Notes under the pieces: model-generated
The model's database searches: none
The model's input: only the letters and a program-made list of their open reading frames with translations
Told to the model about the DNA's origin: nothing
Translations under genes and position numbers: made by a program
Part shown: positions 25,823-33,486 of the stretch, one piece after another
How the letters are laid out: the number at the start of each line of letters is the position of its first letter
Numbering within the stretch: the stretch's first letter is position 1
Assembly: GCA_003246455.1 (NCBI GenBank)
Contig: QKAF01000063.1
Coordinates: 1 to 34,157 of the forward strand
DNA length: 34,157 bases
Direction of reading: 5' to 3'
DNA from: Bacteroidota bacterium
GTDB lineage: Bacteria; Bacteroidota; Ignavibacteria; SZUA-365

Positions 25823-27237
25823 CGCGTTCCTCCCTCTATAACCGCAGATGCAGCCAGGAGCCACTCCTCGCGAAAGGCCGGCGCCATGAACTGTACCGCC
25901 AAGGGTGATCCGTCTTCATTTTTTCCGACCGGCACGCTGATCGCGGGCAGACCGGTCAGATTGGCCGCGACGGTATACACGTCCGATCGATACATCCGAA
26001 GCGGATCGCGCAGAAGCTCCTCACGAAAGGCCGGGGGCTCCGGCATGACCGGGAGGAGCAGCAGATCCACGCTTTCCAGCAGCGTCACATATGCTTCGCG
26101 TATGCGCCTGCGCAGCCGAGCCGCCTGCTCGAACCACTTCTCCCGGTATCCGGCGCTGAGCACATGGGTGCCGATCATGATGCGGCGCTTCACTTCCCTT
26201 CCGAAACCCTCGCTCCGGCTGCGTGCGGTCGAGGTATGAAAGTCCGTTTCCCCTTCCGCGGCGCGGCCGTAACGTACGCCGTCGTAGCGCGAGAGATTCG
26301 ATGCCGCTTCCGCGTTCGCGATGACTGCATACACCGGGTAAAGCAATTCGGCCATCGGAAGCGAGACATCGGTCACGCGCGCACCGGCAGAGGCGAGCAG
26401 TTCGGCGCTCCGGGAAATGGCGCGTGCCTGCTGGGGAGGCAGATCTTCGATGAAACCCTCCGTGACCCTCCCCACGCGCAGTTCCCTGACCCCCTGGCGC
26501 ACAGCGGCAGCGAAATCGGGTACCGGTTCGGACGCGCTCTCCGCATCCGCCCCGTCCTTCCCGGCGATGCTCCCGAGAACGCGCGCGGCATCTTCGGTAG
26601 TCCCCGCGATCACGCCGATCTGGTCACACGAGGACGCGAATGCGATCAGTCCGCTGCGGGAAACCCGTCCGTAGGTGGGCTTCAGCCCGATGGTTCCGGT
26701 ACACGCAGCCGGCTGGCGCACGGACCCGCCCGTGTCGGAACCCAGGGCCGCATGCAGGAGTCCTGCGGCGACGGCGGCGGCGGATCCGCTGCTGCTGCCG
26801 CCCGGCACCCTGTCGTTGGCGGCGGGATTCATCGTCGGTCCATATACGGAAGTCTCCCCGGTCGAGCCCATGGCGAATTCATCCATATTCATGCGCCCCA
26901 CGATGAGCGCGCCGTCCGCACGAAGTTTTCGGACGACGGTCGCATCGTACACCGCGCGATGTCCGCGGAGCATCCGCGACGCTGCGGTACATTCCCTGTC
27001 CTTTACGAGGATGTTGTCCTTGACTCCGATGCACATTCCCTCCAGCGATCGTGCGTTTCCCCCGGTGCTGCGTCTGTCGGCTTCGCGCGCATACGCATCG
27101 AAATCATCGTCGAACAGCTCCACGAAGGCGTTGATCGATTCATGATTCCTCGCATCGCTGCGAAGCGTATCAACGAGCGAGGCACAGAATTCCTTCCGTG
27201 CCTCGATCAGCTTCCGTATTTCGGAATAAGAGGTCAT
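25819..27237 (-). CDS. gatA: Glutamyl-tRNA(Gln)/aspartyl-tRNA(Asn) amidotransferase subunit A
   Basis: 472 residues from ATG at 27237 (MTSYSEIRKL); an upstream extension to 27273 lacks homology. It is an amidase-signature protein with the complete Ser-cisSer-Lys triad: Lys73 in GVKDN, Ser148 in PGGSSSGSAAA, Ser172 in GSDTGGSVRQPA. Spacing is identical to characterised GatA enzymes. GatA-specific segments follow: GLKPTYGRVSRSGLIAFAS, SNLSRYDGVRYG and EVKRRIMIGTHVLS. It hydrolyses glutamine and passes ammonia to GatB for transamidation of misacylated tRNA. gatB and gatC are not in the window. It follows tatA by 54 bases in the operon. Confidence 0.93.
   Translation of the reverse strand: MTSYSEIRKLIEARKEFCASLVDTLRSDARNHESINAFVELFDDDFDAYAREADRRSTGGNARSLEGMCIGVKDNILVKDRECTAASRMLRGHRAVYDATVVRKLRADGALIVGRMNMDEFAMGSTGETSVYGPTMNPAANDRVPGGSSSGSAAAVAAGLLHAALGSDTGGSVRQPAACTGTIGLKPTYGRVSRSGLIAFASSCDQIGVIAGTTEDAARVLGSIAGKDGADAESASEPVPDFAAAVRQGVRELRVGRVTEGFIEDLPPQQARAISRSAELLASAGARVTDVSLPMAELLYPVYAVIANAEAASNLSRYDGVRYGRAAEGETDFHTSTARSRSEGFGREVKRRIMIGTHVLSAGYREKWFEQAARLRRRIREAYVTLLESVDLLLLPVMPEPPAFREELLRDPLRMYRSDVYTVAANLTGLPAISVPVGKNEDGSPLAVQFMAPAFREEWLLAASAVIEGGTR
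25826..25835 (-). promoter_or_regulatory. Shine-Dalgarno site deciding the GTG start of the HAD phosphatase
   Basis: AGGGAGGAAC on the minus strand, inside the end of gatA, ends three bases before the GTG at 25822 (its GGAGG core is six bases from it). It supports the shorter protein with a GTGA overlap. Confidence 0.75.
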
Positions 27238-27291
27238 TTCCCATTCCACCCCATGCGTACAGGAGGCGGACACGCCGCGGGGACGCAGTCG

Positions 27292-27483
27292 TTACTTGTT
27301 CCTGTCTTCGATCTTCTTGTCTTCCAGGCTGATGTCGTCCTGAATATCCTTGGCGGCTTTGCGGAATTCCTTGATGCCTTTACCAAGCCCCTGCGCCAGT
27401 TCAGGAATTTTTTTCGCCCCGAAGAAAATGAGGATGAGGAAAATGATAATCAGAATTTCCCATCCGCCGATATTGCCGAACAT
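27292..27483 (-). CDS. tatA: Twin-arginine translocase subunit, TatA/TatE type
   Basis: 63 residues: an N-terminal hydrophobic helix (about 7-22, GWEILIIIFLILIFFG), the hinge and amphipathic helix KKIPELAQGLGKGIKEFRKA with the conserved FG-xxK-xPEL pattern, and a charged tail. It forms the pore-like component for folded-protein export across the inner membrane. AGGAGG overlapping the purQ stop gives an ideal ribosome-binding site eight-base spacing from purQ. tatC is not in the window. TatB is unlikely because the protein is so short. Confidence 0.93.
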   Translation of the reverse strand: MFGNIGGWEILIIIFLILIFFGAKKIPELAQGLGKGIKEFRKAAKDIQDDISLEDKKIEDRNK

Positions 27484-27493
27484 ATGACCTCCT
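27484..27493 (-). promoter_or_regulatory. Strong Shine-Dalgarno site of tatA overlapping the purQ stop codon
   Basis: The minus strand reads TAGGAGGTCAT immediately before the tatA ATG; the TAG is the purQ stop, so the two genes are translationally close-coupled. Confidence 0.8.
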
Positions 27494-28211
27494 AGGAAAG
27501 GACGGGCTCTTCGCCCGAAATTGCGAGAAGCAGTGATTCAAAAACACCCAGTCCGTCGTCGCTGCCGAGCAGCTGTTCGACCACGCGCTCCGGATGCGGC
27601 ATCATGCCGAGCACATTGCCCTCTTTGTTGAAGATGCCCGCGATATTGTTGAGCGACCCGTTGGGATTCGCGGCGTCGGTCAGGGATCCATCCGCCTCGA
27701 CATAGCGGAAGGCCACCTGGCCATTCTCTTCGATTTCCGCGAGGGTATCCTGATCAGTATAGAAATTTCCCTCGCCATGGGCAACAGGAATAGAAATGAC
27801 CTGTCCCTGCCGATACCGGCTGGTGAACGCGCTGGTGTTGTTCTCCACCCGCAGATGCACCTGCCGGCAGACGAATTTGAGCGAACGGTTGCGCAGGAGC
27901 GCGCCGGGAAGCAGACCGGATTCGGTCAGAATCTGGAAGCCGTTGCAGATGCCGATCACATGTCCGCCGCGGTCTGCATGACGGACGACCTCTTTCATGA
28001 TCGGGGAGAAACGGGAGATCGCCCCGCAGCGCAGATAATCACCGTAGGAGAAACCGCCGGGGAGAATCACGACGTCGACATCCTGCAGGCTGCCTTCCTT
28101 ATGCCAGAGAAATTCCGCCTGTCCGCCGAGAACATGCTTCGCGGCATGATAGGCGTCATGATCGCAGTTGGAGCCGGGAAAGACGACGACGCCGAATTTC
28201 GCTTTTGCCAT
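27492..28211 (-). CDS. purQ: Phosphoribosylformylglycinamidine synthase, glutaminase subunit PurQ
   Basis: 239 residues from ATG at 28211, preceded by AGAGG; a TTG two codons further upstream is a weaker alternative. It is a class I glutamine amidotransferase: nucleophile Cys in [29 protein letters not shown] near the N-terminus, [16 protein letters not shown], and the His-x-Glu pair in [10 protein letters not shown] near the C-terminus. It supplies ammonia for the fourth step of purine synthesis in complex with PurS and PurL. purS lies nine bases upstream; purL is not in the window. The length is normal for PurQ of the PurS-dependent type. Confidence 0.95.
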   Translation of the reverse strand: MAKAKFGVVVFPGSNCDHDAYHAAKHVLGGQAEFLWHKEGSLQDVDVVILPGGFSYGDYLRCGAISRFSPIMKEVVRHADRGGHVIGICNGFQILTESGLLPGALLRNRSLKFVCRQVHLRVENNTSAFTSRYRQGQVISIPVAHGEGNFYTDQDTLAEIEENGQVAFRYVEADGSLTDAANPNGSLNNIAGIFNKEGNVLGMMPHPERVVEQLLGSDDGLGVFESLLLAISGEEPVLS

Positions 28212-28220
28212 GGTCAACCT

Positions 28221-28469
28221 CTAGGCCTCGTGGAGTTCGTAAGTGTAATCTTCCATTACCGGGTTTGCGAGGAGCTGACGACAGGCGTCGACCACGGCGG
28301 CTTCAGCTGCCGCGCGATCCGCGGCGTCGACCTGCATTTCCACGAGCTTTCCGATGCGGACACCGGAGAGTGCCTTGAAATCGAGCGACTGCAGCGCATG
28401 TTCGATGGCCTTGCCCTCGGGATCGAGGATCGACGGCCGGAGTTTCACGGTTATGATCGCCTTGAACAT
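28221..28469 (-). CDS. purS: Phosphoribosylformylglycinamidine synthase subunit PurS
   Basis: 82 residues: FKAIITVKLRPSILDPEGKA, then ALQSLDFKALSGVRIGKLVE, the standard PurS fold that bridges PurQ and PurL. Presence of PurS implies that PurL elsewhere in the genome is the short type. AAAGG lies eight bases before the ATG. It follows pssA by nine bases, so purine synthesis genes are embedded in a lipid/export operon. Confidence 0.95.
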   Translation of the reverse strand: MFKAIITVKLRPSILDPEGKAIEHALQSLDFKALSGVRIGKLVEMQVDAADRAAAEAAVVDACRQLLANPVMEDYTYELHEA

Positions 28470-28478
28470 GGGGAACCT

Positions 28479-29294
28479 TTAAGATGACGGGTCAATGGTT
28501 GCATTATGAGATTCTTCTTCCAACTCCGCGTCCTCCTCCATATCGGCATCCGATTCGCCGCTCTCGGCTGCGCGGGGACGAACGGCGCCCCGGACTTTCC
28601 GTCCCGCGGCGAAAATCGGTCCGCTGACAATCAGCAGCAGAAGCATCGGAAAGAGCAGTTCTCCGCGGGAGATCGCCACGACGAGCGCGGCGGCGGTCAG
28701 CAGTGACATCTGTACCGGCCGCGCTTTGAAACTCCTGACGGAAATCTTCGGCACGACGGGATAGCGGACAGTACTGATCATGAGAACGCCGCATGAGGCG
28801 GTAAGCAGCATGAGCGCATGCTGAAGATGTTCGTTCGCCTGTATTCCCTCCGGGGTGAAAAACAGGATGAACGAGACGAGCGTCAGAGCCGACAGCGGTA
28901 TCGGCATGCCGGTGAAATGATCTTTCGAGAAGCCTACGAGCTGCACGTTGAAACGCGCGAGGCGGAGCGCACCCATGATCAGGGGCGTCGCGGAAATCAG
29001 GATCCCGAGCGCCCCCCAGGTTTTGAGCACCAGGGCGTAGATCAGGAACGAGGGCGCCACGCCGAATCCGACCACATCGGCAAGCGAGTCGAGCTCGACG
29101 CCGAATTCACTGGCGGAATTTGTCAGCCGTGCCATCAGTCCGTCAAGCGAATCACAGACCGCGGACAGCACGATGTACCACAGGGCCGGGACGAACTGTC
29201 CCTGCGAAGCCGAAATGATGCTCAGGAACCCGAAGTAGATATTCAGGACCGTGAACAGGTTTGGTACGATCGAACGGCTGAGGCGAATACGCAA
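28479..29294 (-). CDS. pssA: CDP-diacylglycerol--serine O-phosphatidyltransferase
   Basis: 271 residues, membrane protein of the CDP-alcohol phosphatidyltransferase family. The active-site pattern D-x2-DG-x2-AR-x8-G-x3-D-x3-D is complete from Asp48 to Asp73. SIVPNLFTVLNIYFGFLSI at the N-terminus is typical of the type II (PssA/archaeal-like) serine enzymes. It makes phosphatidylserine, the substrate of the psd product encoded 25 bases upstream. The start is TTG at 29294. The last roughly 30 residues are an unusual acidic hydrophilic tail (ESGESDADMEEDAELEEES). About six to eight membrane helices are visible. Confidence 0.92.
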   Translation of the reverse strand: MRIRLSRSIVPNLFTVLNIYFGFLSIISASQGQFVPALWYIVLSAVCDSLDGLMARLTNSASEFGVELDSLADVVGFGVAPSFLIYALVLKTWGALGILISATPLIMGALRLARFNVQLVGFSKDHFTGMPIPLSALTLVSFILFFTPEGIQANEHLQHALMLLTASCGVLMISTVRYPVVPKISVRSFKARPVQMSLLTAAALVVAISRGELLFPMLLLLIVSGPIFAAGRKVRGAVRPRAAESGESDADMEEDAELEEESHNATIDPSS

Positions 29295-29319
29295 GGGACT
29301 ACCGTTTCGTGTATTGAAT

Positions 29320-29970
29320 TCAGGGCTTGACGACCGCGAGCACCGTTTCGCCCGCGACGACGTGGTCGTCCAACTTTACGAGGATCTCGGCGTCGAGAGG
29401 CATGAGCACATCCACGCGCGAACCGAACTTGATCATGCCGAATCGTTCCCCCGCCACTGCACTGTCACCGACCTCGATCGGACAGACGATGCGTCGCGCG
29501 ACGAATCCCGCGATCTGCTTGAAGAGCACCTTGAATCCCCCGGCGTTGATGCCGATGAGCGTGCGCTCGTTGAGCTCGCTGGCTTTGTCTTCGAAGGCCG
29601 CGACGAATTTTCCCTCGACGTAGCGGAAATACTCCACGGTCCCGTTCACGGGGTACCGGTTGACATGTACATTGAGGGGCGACATGAAAATACAGACCTG
29701 CCGGACTTTGCCGCCGAGATACTCGATTTCCTCGGTTTCGCTGATATTGACGATCTTGCCGTCCGCCGGCGAGATAATACCGCCCTCAACGTCCGGGGTG
29801 CTGCGGTCCGGGTCGCGAAAGAAATTCAGCGTGAACAGGAATGCGGCTGCGCCGACCACGATGAGAATGATGCGCACGGGCAGGTTCGAGGTAAACAGCC
29901 CGATCAGCACTACGGCGAGTGCGATGATCAGAATGGGAACAGCAACGTCAAGACCGTATTTTGTGAGCAT
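29320..29970 (-). CDS. psd: Phosphatidylserine decarboxylase, short (archaeal-type) form
   Basis: 216 residues. Two N-terminal membrane segments (about 9-50) are followed by the catalytic domain with FFRDPDRSTP, ISPADGKIV, IFMSPLNVHVNRYPVNG and the self-cleavage site FGSR. Cleavage between Gly183 and Ser184 creates the pyruvoyl group; long-form enzymes have LGST at this place. The product is phosphatidylethanolamine. It is the first gene of the eight-gene minus-strand unit, and its ATG at 29970 lacks an obvious ribosome-binding site. A TATCTTGC promoter-like box lies 47 bases upstream. Confidence 0.93.
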   Translation of the reverse strand: MLTKYGLDVAVPILIIALAVVLIGLFTSNLPVRIILIVVGAAAFLFTLNFFRDPDRSTPDVEGGIISPADGKIVNISETEEIEYLGGKVRQVCIFMSPLNVHVNRYPVNGTVEYFRYVEGKFVAAFEDKASELNERTLIGINAGGFKVLFKQIAGFVARRIVCPIEVGDSAVAGERFGMIKFGSRVDVLMPLDAEILVKLDDHVVAGETVLAVVKP

Positions 29971-30016
29971 ACAAACACGCTGGTGATGGAGCCGGATTCT
30001 GTTCCGACATGATCAC

Positions 30017-30024
30017 GCAAGATA
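30017..30024 (-). promoter_or_regulatory. Candidate -7 element of the psd operon
   Basis: TATCTTGC on the minus strand, 47 bases before the psd start, matches the TATCTT core seen upstream of several genes in the window. No TTTG box is visible 19-20 bases further upstream. Confidence 0.35.
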
Positions 30025-30107
30025 CCGATTTCGTCTCATGATTCATAGCAGGGGGATGCCCGCTCCCCGTCCGGAGTTGATTTTCGAGGCGGCCGCGCCT
30101 AACTTTA

Positions 30108-30115
30108 TAAGTTTG
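30108..30115 (+). promoter_or_regulatory. Candidate -7 element for the methyltransferase-lpxB unit
   Basis: TAAGTTTG is an exact match to TAnnTTTG, 20 bases before the TTG start. It overlaps an inverted repeat AACTT-TAT-AAGTT (30101-30113), which could be an operator or chance. The -33 box is not clear; TTTT at 30081-30084 lies slightly too far away. Confidence 0.4.
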
Positions 30116-30135
30116 CAAGCTATGAGGACGTACTC

Positions 30136-30705
30136 TTGACCTTCAGCCAATTCCTCTTCCGTAACCGGAGCTACACTCCGCTGCCCTTCCTGGCCGTCAT
30201 GCTGATCTTCGCCCGTCCGACGCTGACGAGCCTGATCGCGGGATTCGTGATCGCCGCGCTGGGTGAATTCCTGCGTGCCGCCGGCGTATTCTATGTCGGA
30301 AGCGAGACGCGCGTGACCGGCGCGGTCGGTGCCAGCAAGCTGGTGACATCCGGGCCGTTCTCCTATACCCGTAATCCGCTGTACGTGGGCAACATCCTGA
30401 TCTACATCGGCATCGGTGTCATGTCGATGGCGCTGTTTCCCTGGCTTCCGCTGATCGCCCTCGCCTGGTTTGTCTTCCAGTACACCCTCATAGTCAAAGA
30501 AGAGGAAAATTTCCTCCGGGAGAAATTCGGACAGGAATACCGGGACTACTGCGCGAAGGTCCCGCGATTCTTTTTCCGCCTTTCCGCCTATTCGTCGTGG
30601 AATCCGGTCGACATCGACTGGAAGGCCGGCTGGCATTCCGAAGCACGCACGCTGCAGGCCTTCGCCCTCGCGACCCTGATTCTCGTCATAATCTGGCTCG
30701 CCTGA
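30136..30705 (+). CDS. ICMT/PEMT-like integral membrane methyltransferase
   Basis: 189 residues from TTG at 30136, with GAGG (30124-30127) eight bases before it; no better start exists in frame. About five membrane segments are visible. The SAM-dependent methyltransferase signature of the isoprenylcysteine carboxyl methyltransferase / phospholipid methyltransferase family is present: LVTSGPFSYTRNPLYVGN (89-106), then EEENFLREKFGQEYRDYCAKV (about 120-140) with its conserved glutamates. Bacterial members methylate phospholipids or other small membrane substrates, and many are uncharacterised. It diverges from psd/pssA and precedes lpxB by four bases, so a lipid substrate is plausible. A C-terminal tail with a further hydrophobic segment follows the core. 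Confidence 0.82.
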   Translation: MTFSQFLFRNRSYTPLPFLAVMLIFARPTLTSLIAGFVIAALGEFLRAAGVFYVGSETRVTGAVGASKLVTSGPFSYTRNPLYVGNILIYIGIGVMSMALFPWLPLIALAWFVFQYTLIVKEEENFLREKFGQEYRDYCAKVPRFFFRLSAYSSWNPVDIDWKAGWHSEARTLQAFALATLILVIIWLA

Positions 30706-30709
30706 GATC

Positions 30710-31846
30710 ATGTCCGCCGCCGCACCACGAATCATGATCATCGCCGGGGAGGCGTCGGGCGACCTGTACGGCGCGCGGCTGATGCGCGCCTATCGGGAGT
30801 CGAACCCCGGAGTGGAATTCTTCGGCATCGGCGGCGACCTGATGCGGGAAGAAGGCGCCGATCTGCTCTACCACATCAGCCAGACGGCAATCATGGGCTT
30901 CGTGGAAGTCGCGAAGCATTACCCCTTCCTGAAGGAAATGTTCAACCGCTGCGAACAGCAGTATCGTGAACGCCGGCCGGATGCCGTGGTCCTCATCGAC
31001 TACCCGGGCTTCAACCTTCGCTTCGCGCGGAAAGTAAAGGACGCGGGAGGACGCGTGCTCTACTACATCAGTCCGCAGGTCTGGGCGTGGGGAAAAAACC
31101 GCGCACGAAAAATGGTCGGTCTCATCGACCACCTTGCGTGCGTGTTCCCGTTCGAAGAAAAGCTTTTCAACGACATCGGCATTCCGACAACCTTCGTCGG
31201 TCACCCGCTTCTGGAGATTCTTGAAACGTCCGATCGCGATGAATTCATCCGCGAACAGGGTCTGCCCGCCGACGCACCCATACTCGGCCTGTTTCCGGGA
31301 TCACGGGAACAGGAGGTGCACCGCCTTCTTCCCGCGATGATCGAGGGAGCCGAACGTATCAGTGAACGGACGGGCTGCAGTATCGCCATCGGCGCTGCCC
31401 GGCTTCCCGACAGCCTGTACGAGCAGCATGTCAGAGGAAACCATGCGATCCGGCTTGTTCGCGGCGCCACTCATGCCCTCATGCAGCACAGTCATGCAGC
31501 CATCGTGGCCTCCGGCACGGCGACGGTGGAAACTGCATGGTATGAAACGCCCATGGTCATCGTGTACCGTGCTTCCTGGCTGAACTATCAGATAGGACGG
31601 CGGCTGATCAACGTCGACAATATCGGTATGGTGAATATCCTTGCGGGAAAGCGCATTGTCCCCGAACTGCTGCAGGATGACGTCCGCCCGGATTATATCG
31701 CGGAATACGCCCTTATGTATTTCACGGATAAAAAACAGAGGAACGCGACGATCGCCGCCCTGCGGAAGGTGAAAGAGCAGATGGGCACGTCCGGGGCATC
31801 GCGGCTTACGGCCGATATCCTGGCAGCATTAGTGCATGGCAGCTGA
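30710..31846 (+). CDS. lpxB: Lipid-A-disaccharide synthase
   Basis: 378 residues, normal family length. Signatures include MIIAGEASGDLYGARL at the N-terminus, FGIGGDLMREEGADLLY, VVLIDYPGFNLRFA, YYISPQVWAWGKNRARKM and LFPGSREQEVHRLLP, with ASGTATVETAWYETPMVIVY near residue 265. It is a GT19 glycosyltransferase that joins UDP-diacylglucosamine and lipid X to form the lipid A disaccharide at the inner membrane. It shows the organism makes lipid A. Its start is four bases after the methyltransferase stop, and its end overlaps the convergent fmt gene by 18 bases. Confidence 0.95.
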   Translation: MSAAAPRIMIIAGEASGDLYGARLMRAYRESNPGVEFFGIGGDLMREEGADLLYHISQTAIMGFVEVAKHYPFLKEMFNRCEQQYRERRPDAVVLIDYPGFNLRFARKVKDAGGRVLYYISPQVWAWGKNRARKMVGLIDHLACVFPFEEKLFNDIGIPTTFVGHPLLEILETSDRDEFIREQGLPADAPILGLFPGSREQEVHRLLPAMIEGAERISERTGCSIAIGAARLPDSLYEQHVRGNHAIRLVRGATHALMQHSHAAIVASGTATVETAWYETPMVIVYRASWLNYQIGRRLINVDNIGMVNILAGKRIVPELLQDDVRPDYIAEYALMYFTDKKQRNATIAALRKVKEQMGTSGASRLTADILAALVHGS

Positions 31847-32767
31847 ACCGAAGACAGCGCCCGCTTCAAGCCGATATCCCCGCAGATACTCCTCCGAAGA
31901 CATTTCTCGCCGTCCCTCCGGCTTTACGCGCATCACCGTCACACTCCCCCTGCCGCATTGAACTCGAAGTCCGGGCTCTGTCGCGATGACTGTCCCCGGC
32001 ACCCCCTCCGTTGATTGCTCCGTAACACGGCTTTCCAGAATTTTCATCTCAGCTCCGTCCAGCGTCGTCCATGCGGCGGGATACGGACTCAGTCCCCGGA
32101 TATGGTTATGCACCTCGCGTGCAGCCTTGTTCCATGGAATCACGCAGGTTTCGCGGAAAATCTTCGGTGCGGGCGTGGCCAGGGTGTCGTCCTGCGCCCG
32201 CGGCGCGTCGTCGCCTGCGGCAATAAGCTCGACGGTCCGCAGAACCGTACGCGCTCCCGACTCCGCCAGCAGATCGTGCAGTTCGCCGGCAGTCATGTTC
32301 TCGCCGATCGGAACGCGTTCCTGCAGAAGCATATTTCCGGTATCGACTTTTTTCTGCAGAAAGAAGGTCGTCACCCCGCTTTCATCGTCGCCGTTCATCA
32401 GCGCCCAGTTGATCGGCGCCGCGCCGCGATAACGCGGAAGCAGGGACGCATGCAGGTTGAAGCTGCCCCTCGCTGGAATCGTGAATACTTCTTCAGGAAG
32501 GATGCGGAAGGCGACGATGACGAACAGATCCGCGCCGACCGCACGCAGCGCATCGGCAAAGGAAGGATCGCGCAGCGCGTCGACCTCCAGTACGCGGAGT
32601 CCCAGTTCCAGCGCAGCGGCCTTCACAGGCGTCGGACTCAGCTGTTGTCCTCTCCCCCGTTTCTTGTCCGGCGCGGTGACGACGCATGCGACATCATGGC
32701 CGGCCGCATGGAGCATGCGGAGGGACGGCACGGCGAAATCGGGGGTTCCCATAAACACGATACGCAT
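31829..32767 (-). CDS. fmt: Methionyl-tRNA formyltransferase
   Basis: 312 residues. The N-terminal formyltransferase domain begins MRIVFMGTPDFAVPSL. The catalytic trio is present as Asn104 and His106 in FNLHASLLPRYRGAAPINWA and Asp142 in KKVDTGNML. The C-terminal tRNA-contact domain starts near residue 205 (HNHIRGLSPYPAAWTTLDG). It transfers a formyl group from 10-formyl-tetrahydrofolate to initiator Met-tRNA. GAGGAA lies about eight bases before the ATG. def lies 56 bases upstream on the same strand, the usual pairing of enzymes that add and later remove the formyl group. Confidence 0.95.
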   Translation of the reverse strand: MRIVFMGTPDFAVPSLRMLHAAGHDVACVVTAPDKKRGRGQQLSPTPVKAAALELGLRVLEVDALRDPSFADALRAVGADLFVIVAFRILPEEVFTIPARGSFNLHASLLPRYRGAAPINWALMNGDDESGVTTFFLQKKVDTGNMLLQERVPIGENMTAGELHDLLAESGARTVLRTVELIAAGDDAPRAQDDTLATPAPKIFRETCVIPWNKAAREVHNHIRGLSPYPAAWTTLDGAEMKILESRVTEQSTEGVPGTVIATEPGLRVQCGRGSVTVMRVKPEGRREMSSEEYLRGYRLEAGAVFGSAAMH

Positions 32768-32823
32768 GCGAAATTCCTCTGTATGAAACGGGATTGCGGC
32801 GCGCCGGCGCCGCTTCAGGGAGA

Positions 32824-33384
32824 TCAGTCCGCGAATTCGACTTTGCGCGCCATGACGTAATCCGCGTCGGCTTCCCCGGCGCGAATTTTCTTGAGCACCG
32901 GCATGACGAGGCGCTTCCGCAGGCCGCGGAGATAGTCGGTGAAGAAAATACCTTCGAGGTGGTCGTACTCGTGCTGGATGACGCGTGCGAGGAAGTCGTC
33001 CGCCTCGAGTTCCTGCGGCTCGAAGTTGGCATCACGGAATTTGATGTGCAGCTTCTCGGGACGCATGATTTCTTCCCGCACATTGGGCACGCTGAGACAC
33101 CCTTCTTCATACCCGATCTCATCTCCCCACAGATCGGTGATCACGGGATTGATCATCACCAGGGGTTTGCTTTCTTCATAACCTTCGACGGGACGCAGAT
33201 CGATGACAAAAAGCGACTTGCCCTCGCCCACCTGGTTGGCCGCGAGTCCGACGCCGTTCGCCCTGTCCATCGTCTCGAACATGTTGATGATGAGCTGCGT
33301 CAGGTCCGCCGAGGGGCCGGCGACTTCGCGGGTTTCTTCACGCAGAACTGCCGCGTCGTAGGGGTATATGGGGAGAATGGCCAT
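32824..33384 (-). CDS. def: Peptide deformylase
   Basis: 186 residues from ATG at 33384 (MAILPIYPYD), with AGGA six bases upstream. The open frame continues to 33585, but that part is not homologous and overlaps the promoter. All three family motifs are present: GVGLAANQ (44-51), EEGCLSVP (93-100, metal ligand Cys96) and QHEYDHLEG (His138, catalytic Glu139, His142). It removes the N-formyl group from nascent proteins. fmt follows in the same transcription unit. Confidence 0.95.
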   Translation of the reverse strand: MAILPIYPYDAAVLREETREVAGPSADLTQLIINMFETMDRANGVGLAANQVGEGKSLFVIDLRPVEGYEESKPLVMINPVITDLWGDEIGYEEGCLSVPNVREEIMRPEKLHIKFRDANFEPQELEADDFLARVIQHEYDHLEGIFFTDYLRGLRKRLVMPVLKKIRAGEADADYVMARKVEFAD

Positions 33385-33449
33385 GGTATCCTGATGAAAG
33401 AGTGATCGTCTTGTCTGAGATCCGGGAATTCCCGTACCTTGTAGAACAA

Positions 33450-33481
33450 CAAAGATAACCACGAAATAATTGCGGATAAAA
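33450..33481 (-). promoter_or_regulatory. Candidate Bacteroidota-type promoter of def-fmt
   Basis: The minus strand reads TTTT (33478-33481), a 20-base spacer, then TATCTTTG (33450-33457), an exact match to the -7 consensus TAnnTTTG. It would give a leader of about 60 bases before def. It lies between the divergent def and SDR genes. Confidence 0.5.
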
Positions 33482-33486
33482 TCTCC

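Noticed and set aside
26164-27495. 443-codon plus-strand frame opposite gatA and tatA
   Set aside because: Shadow of two clearly homologous genes; no ribosome-binding site or domain.
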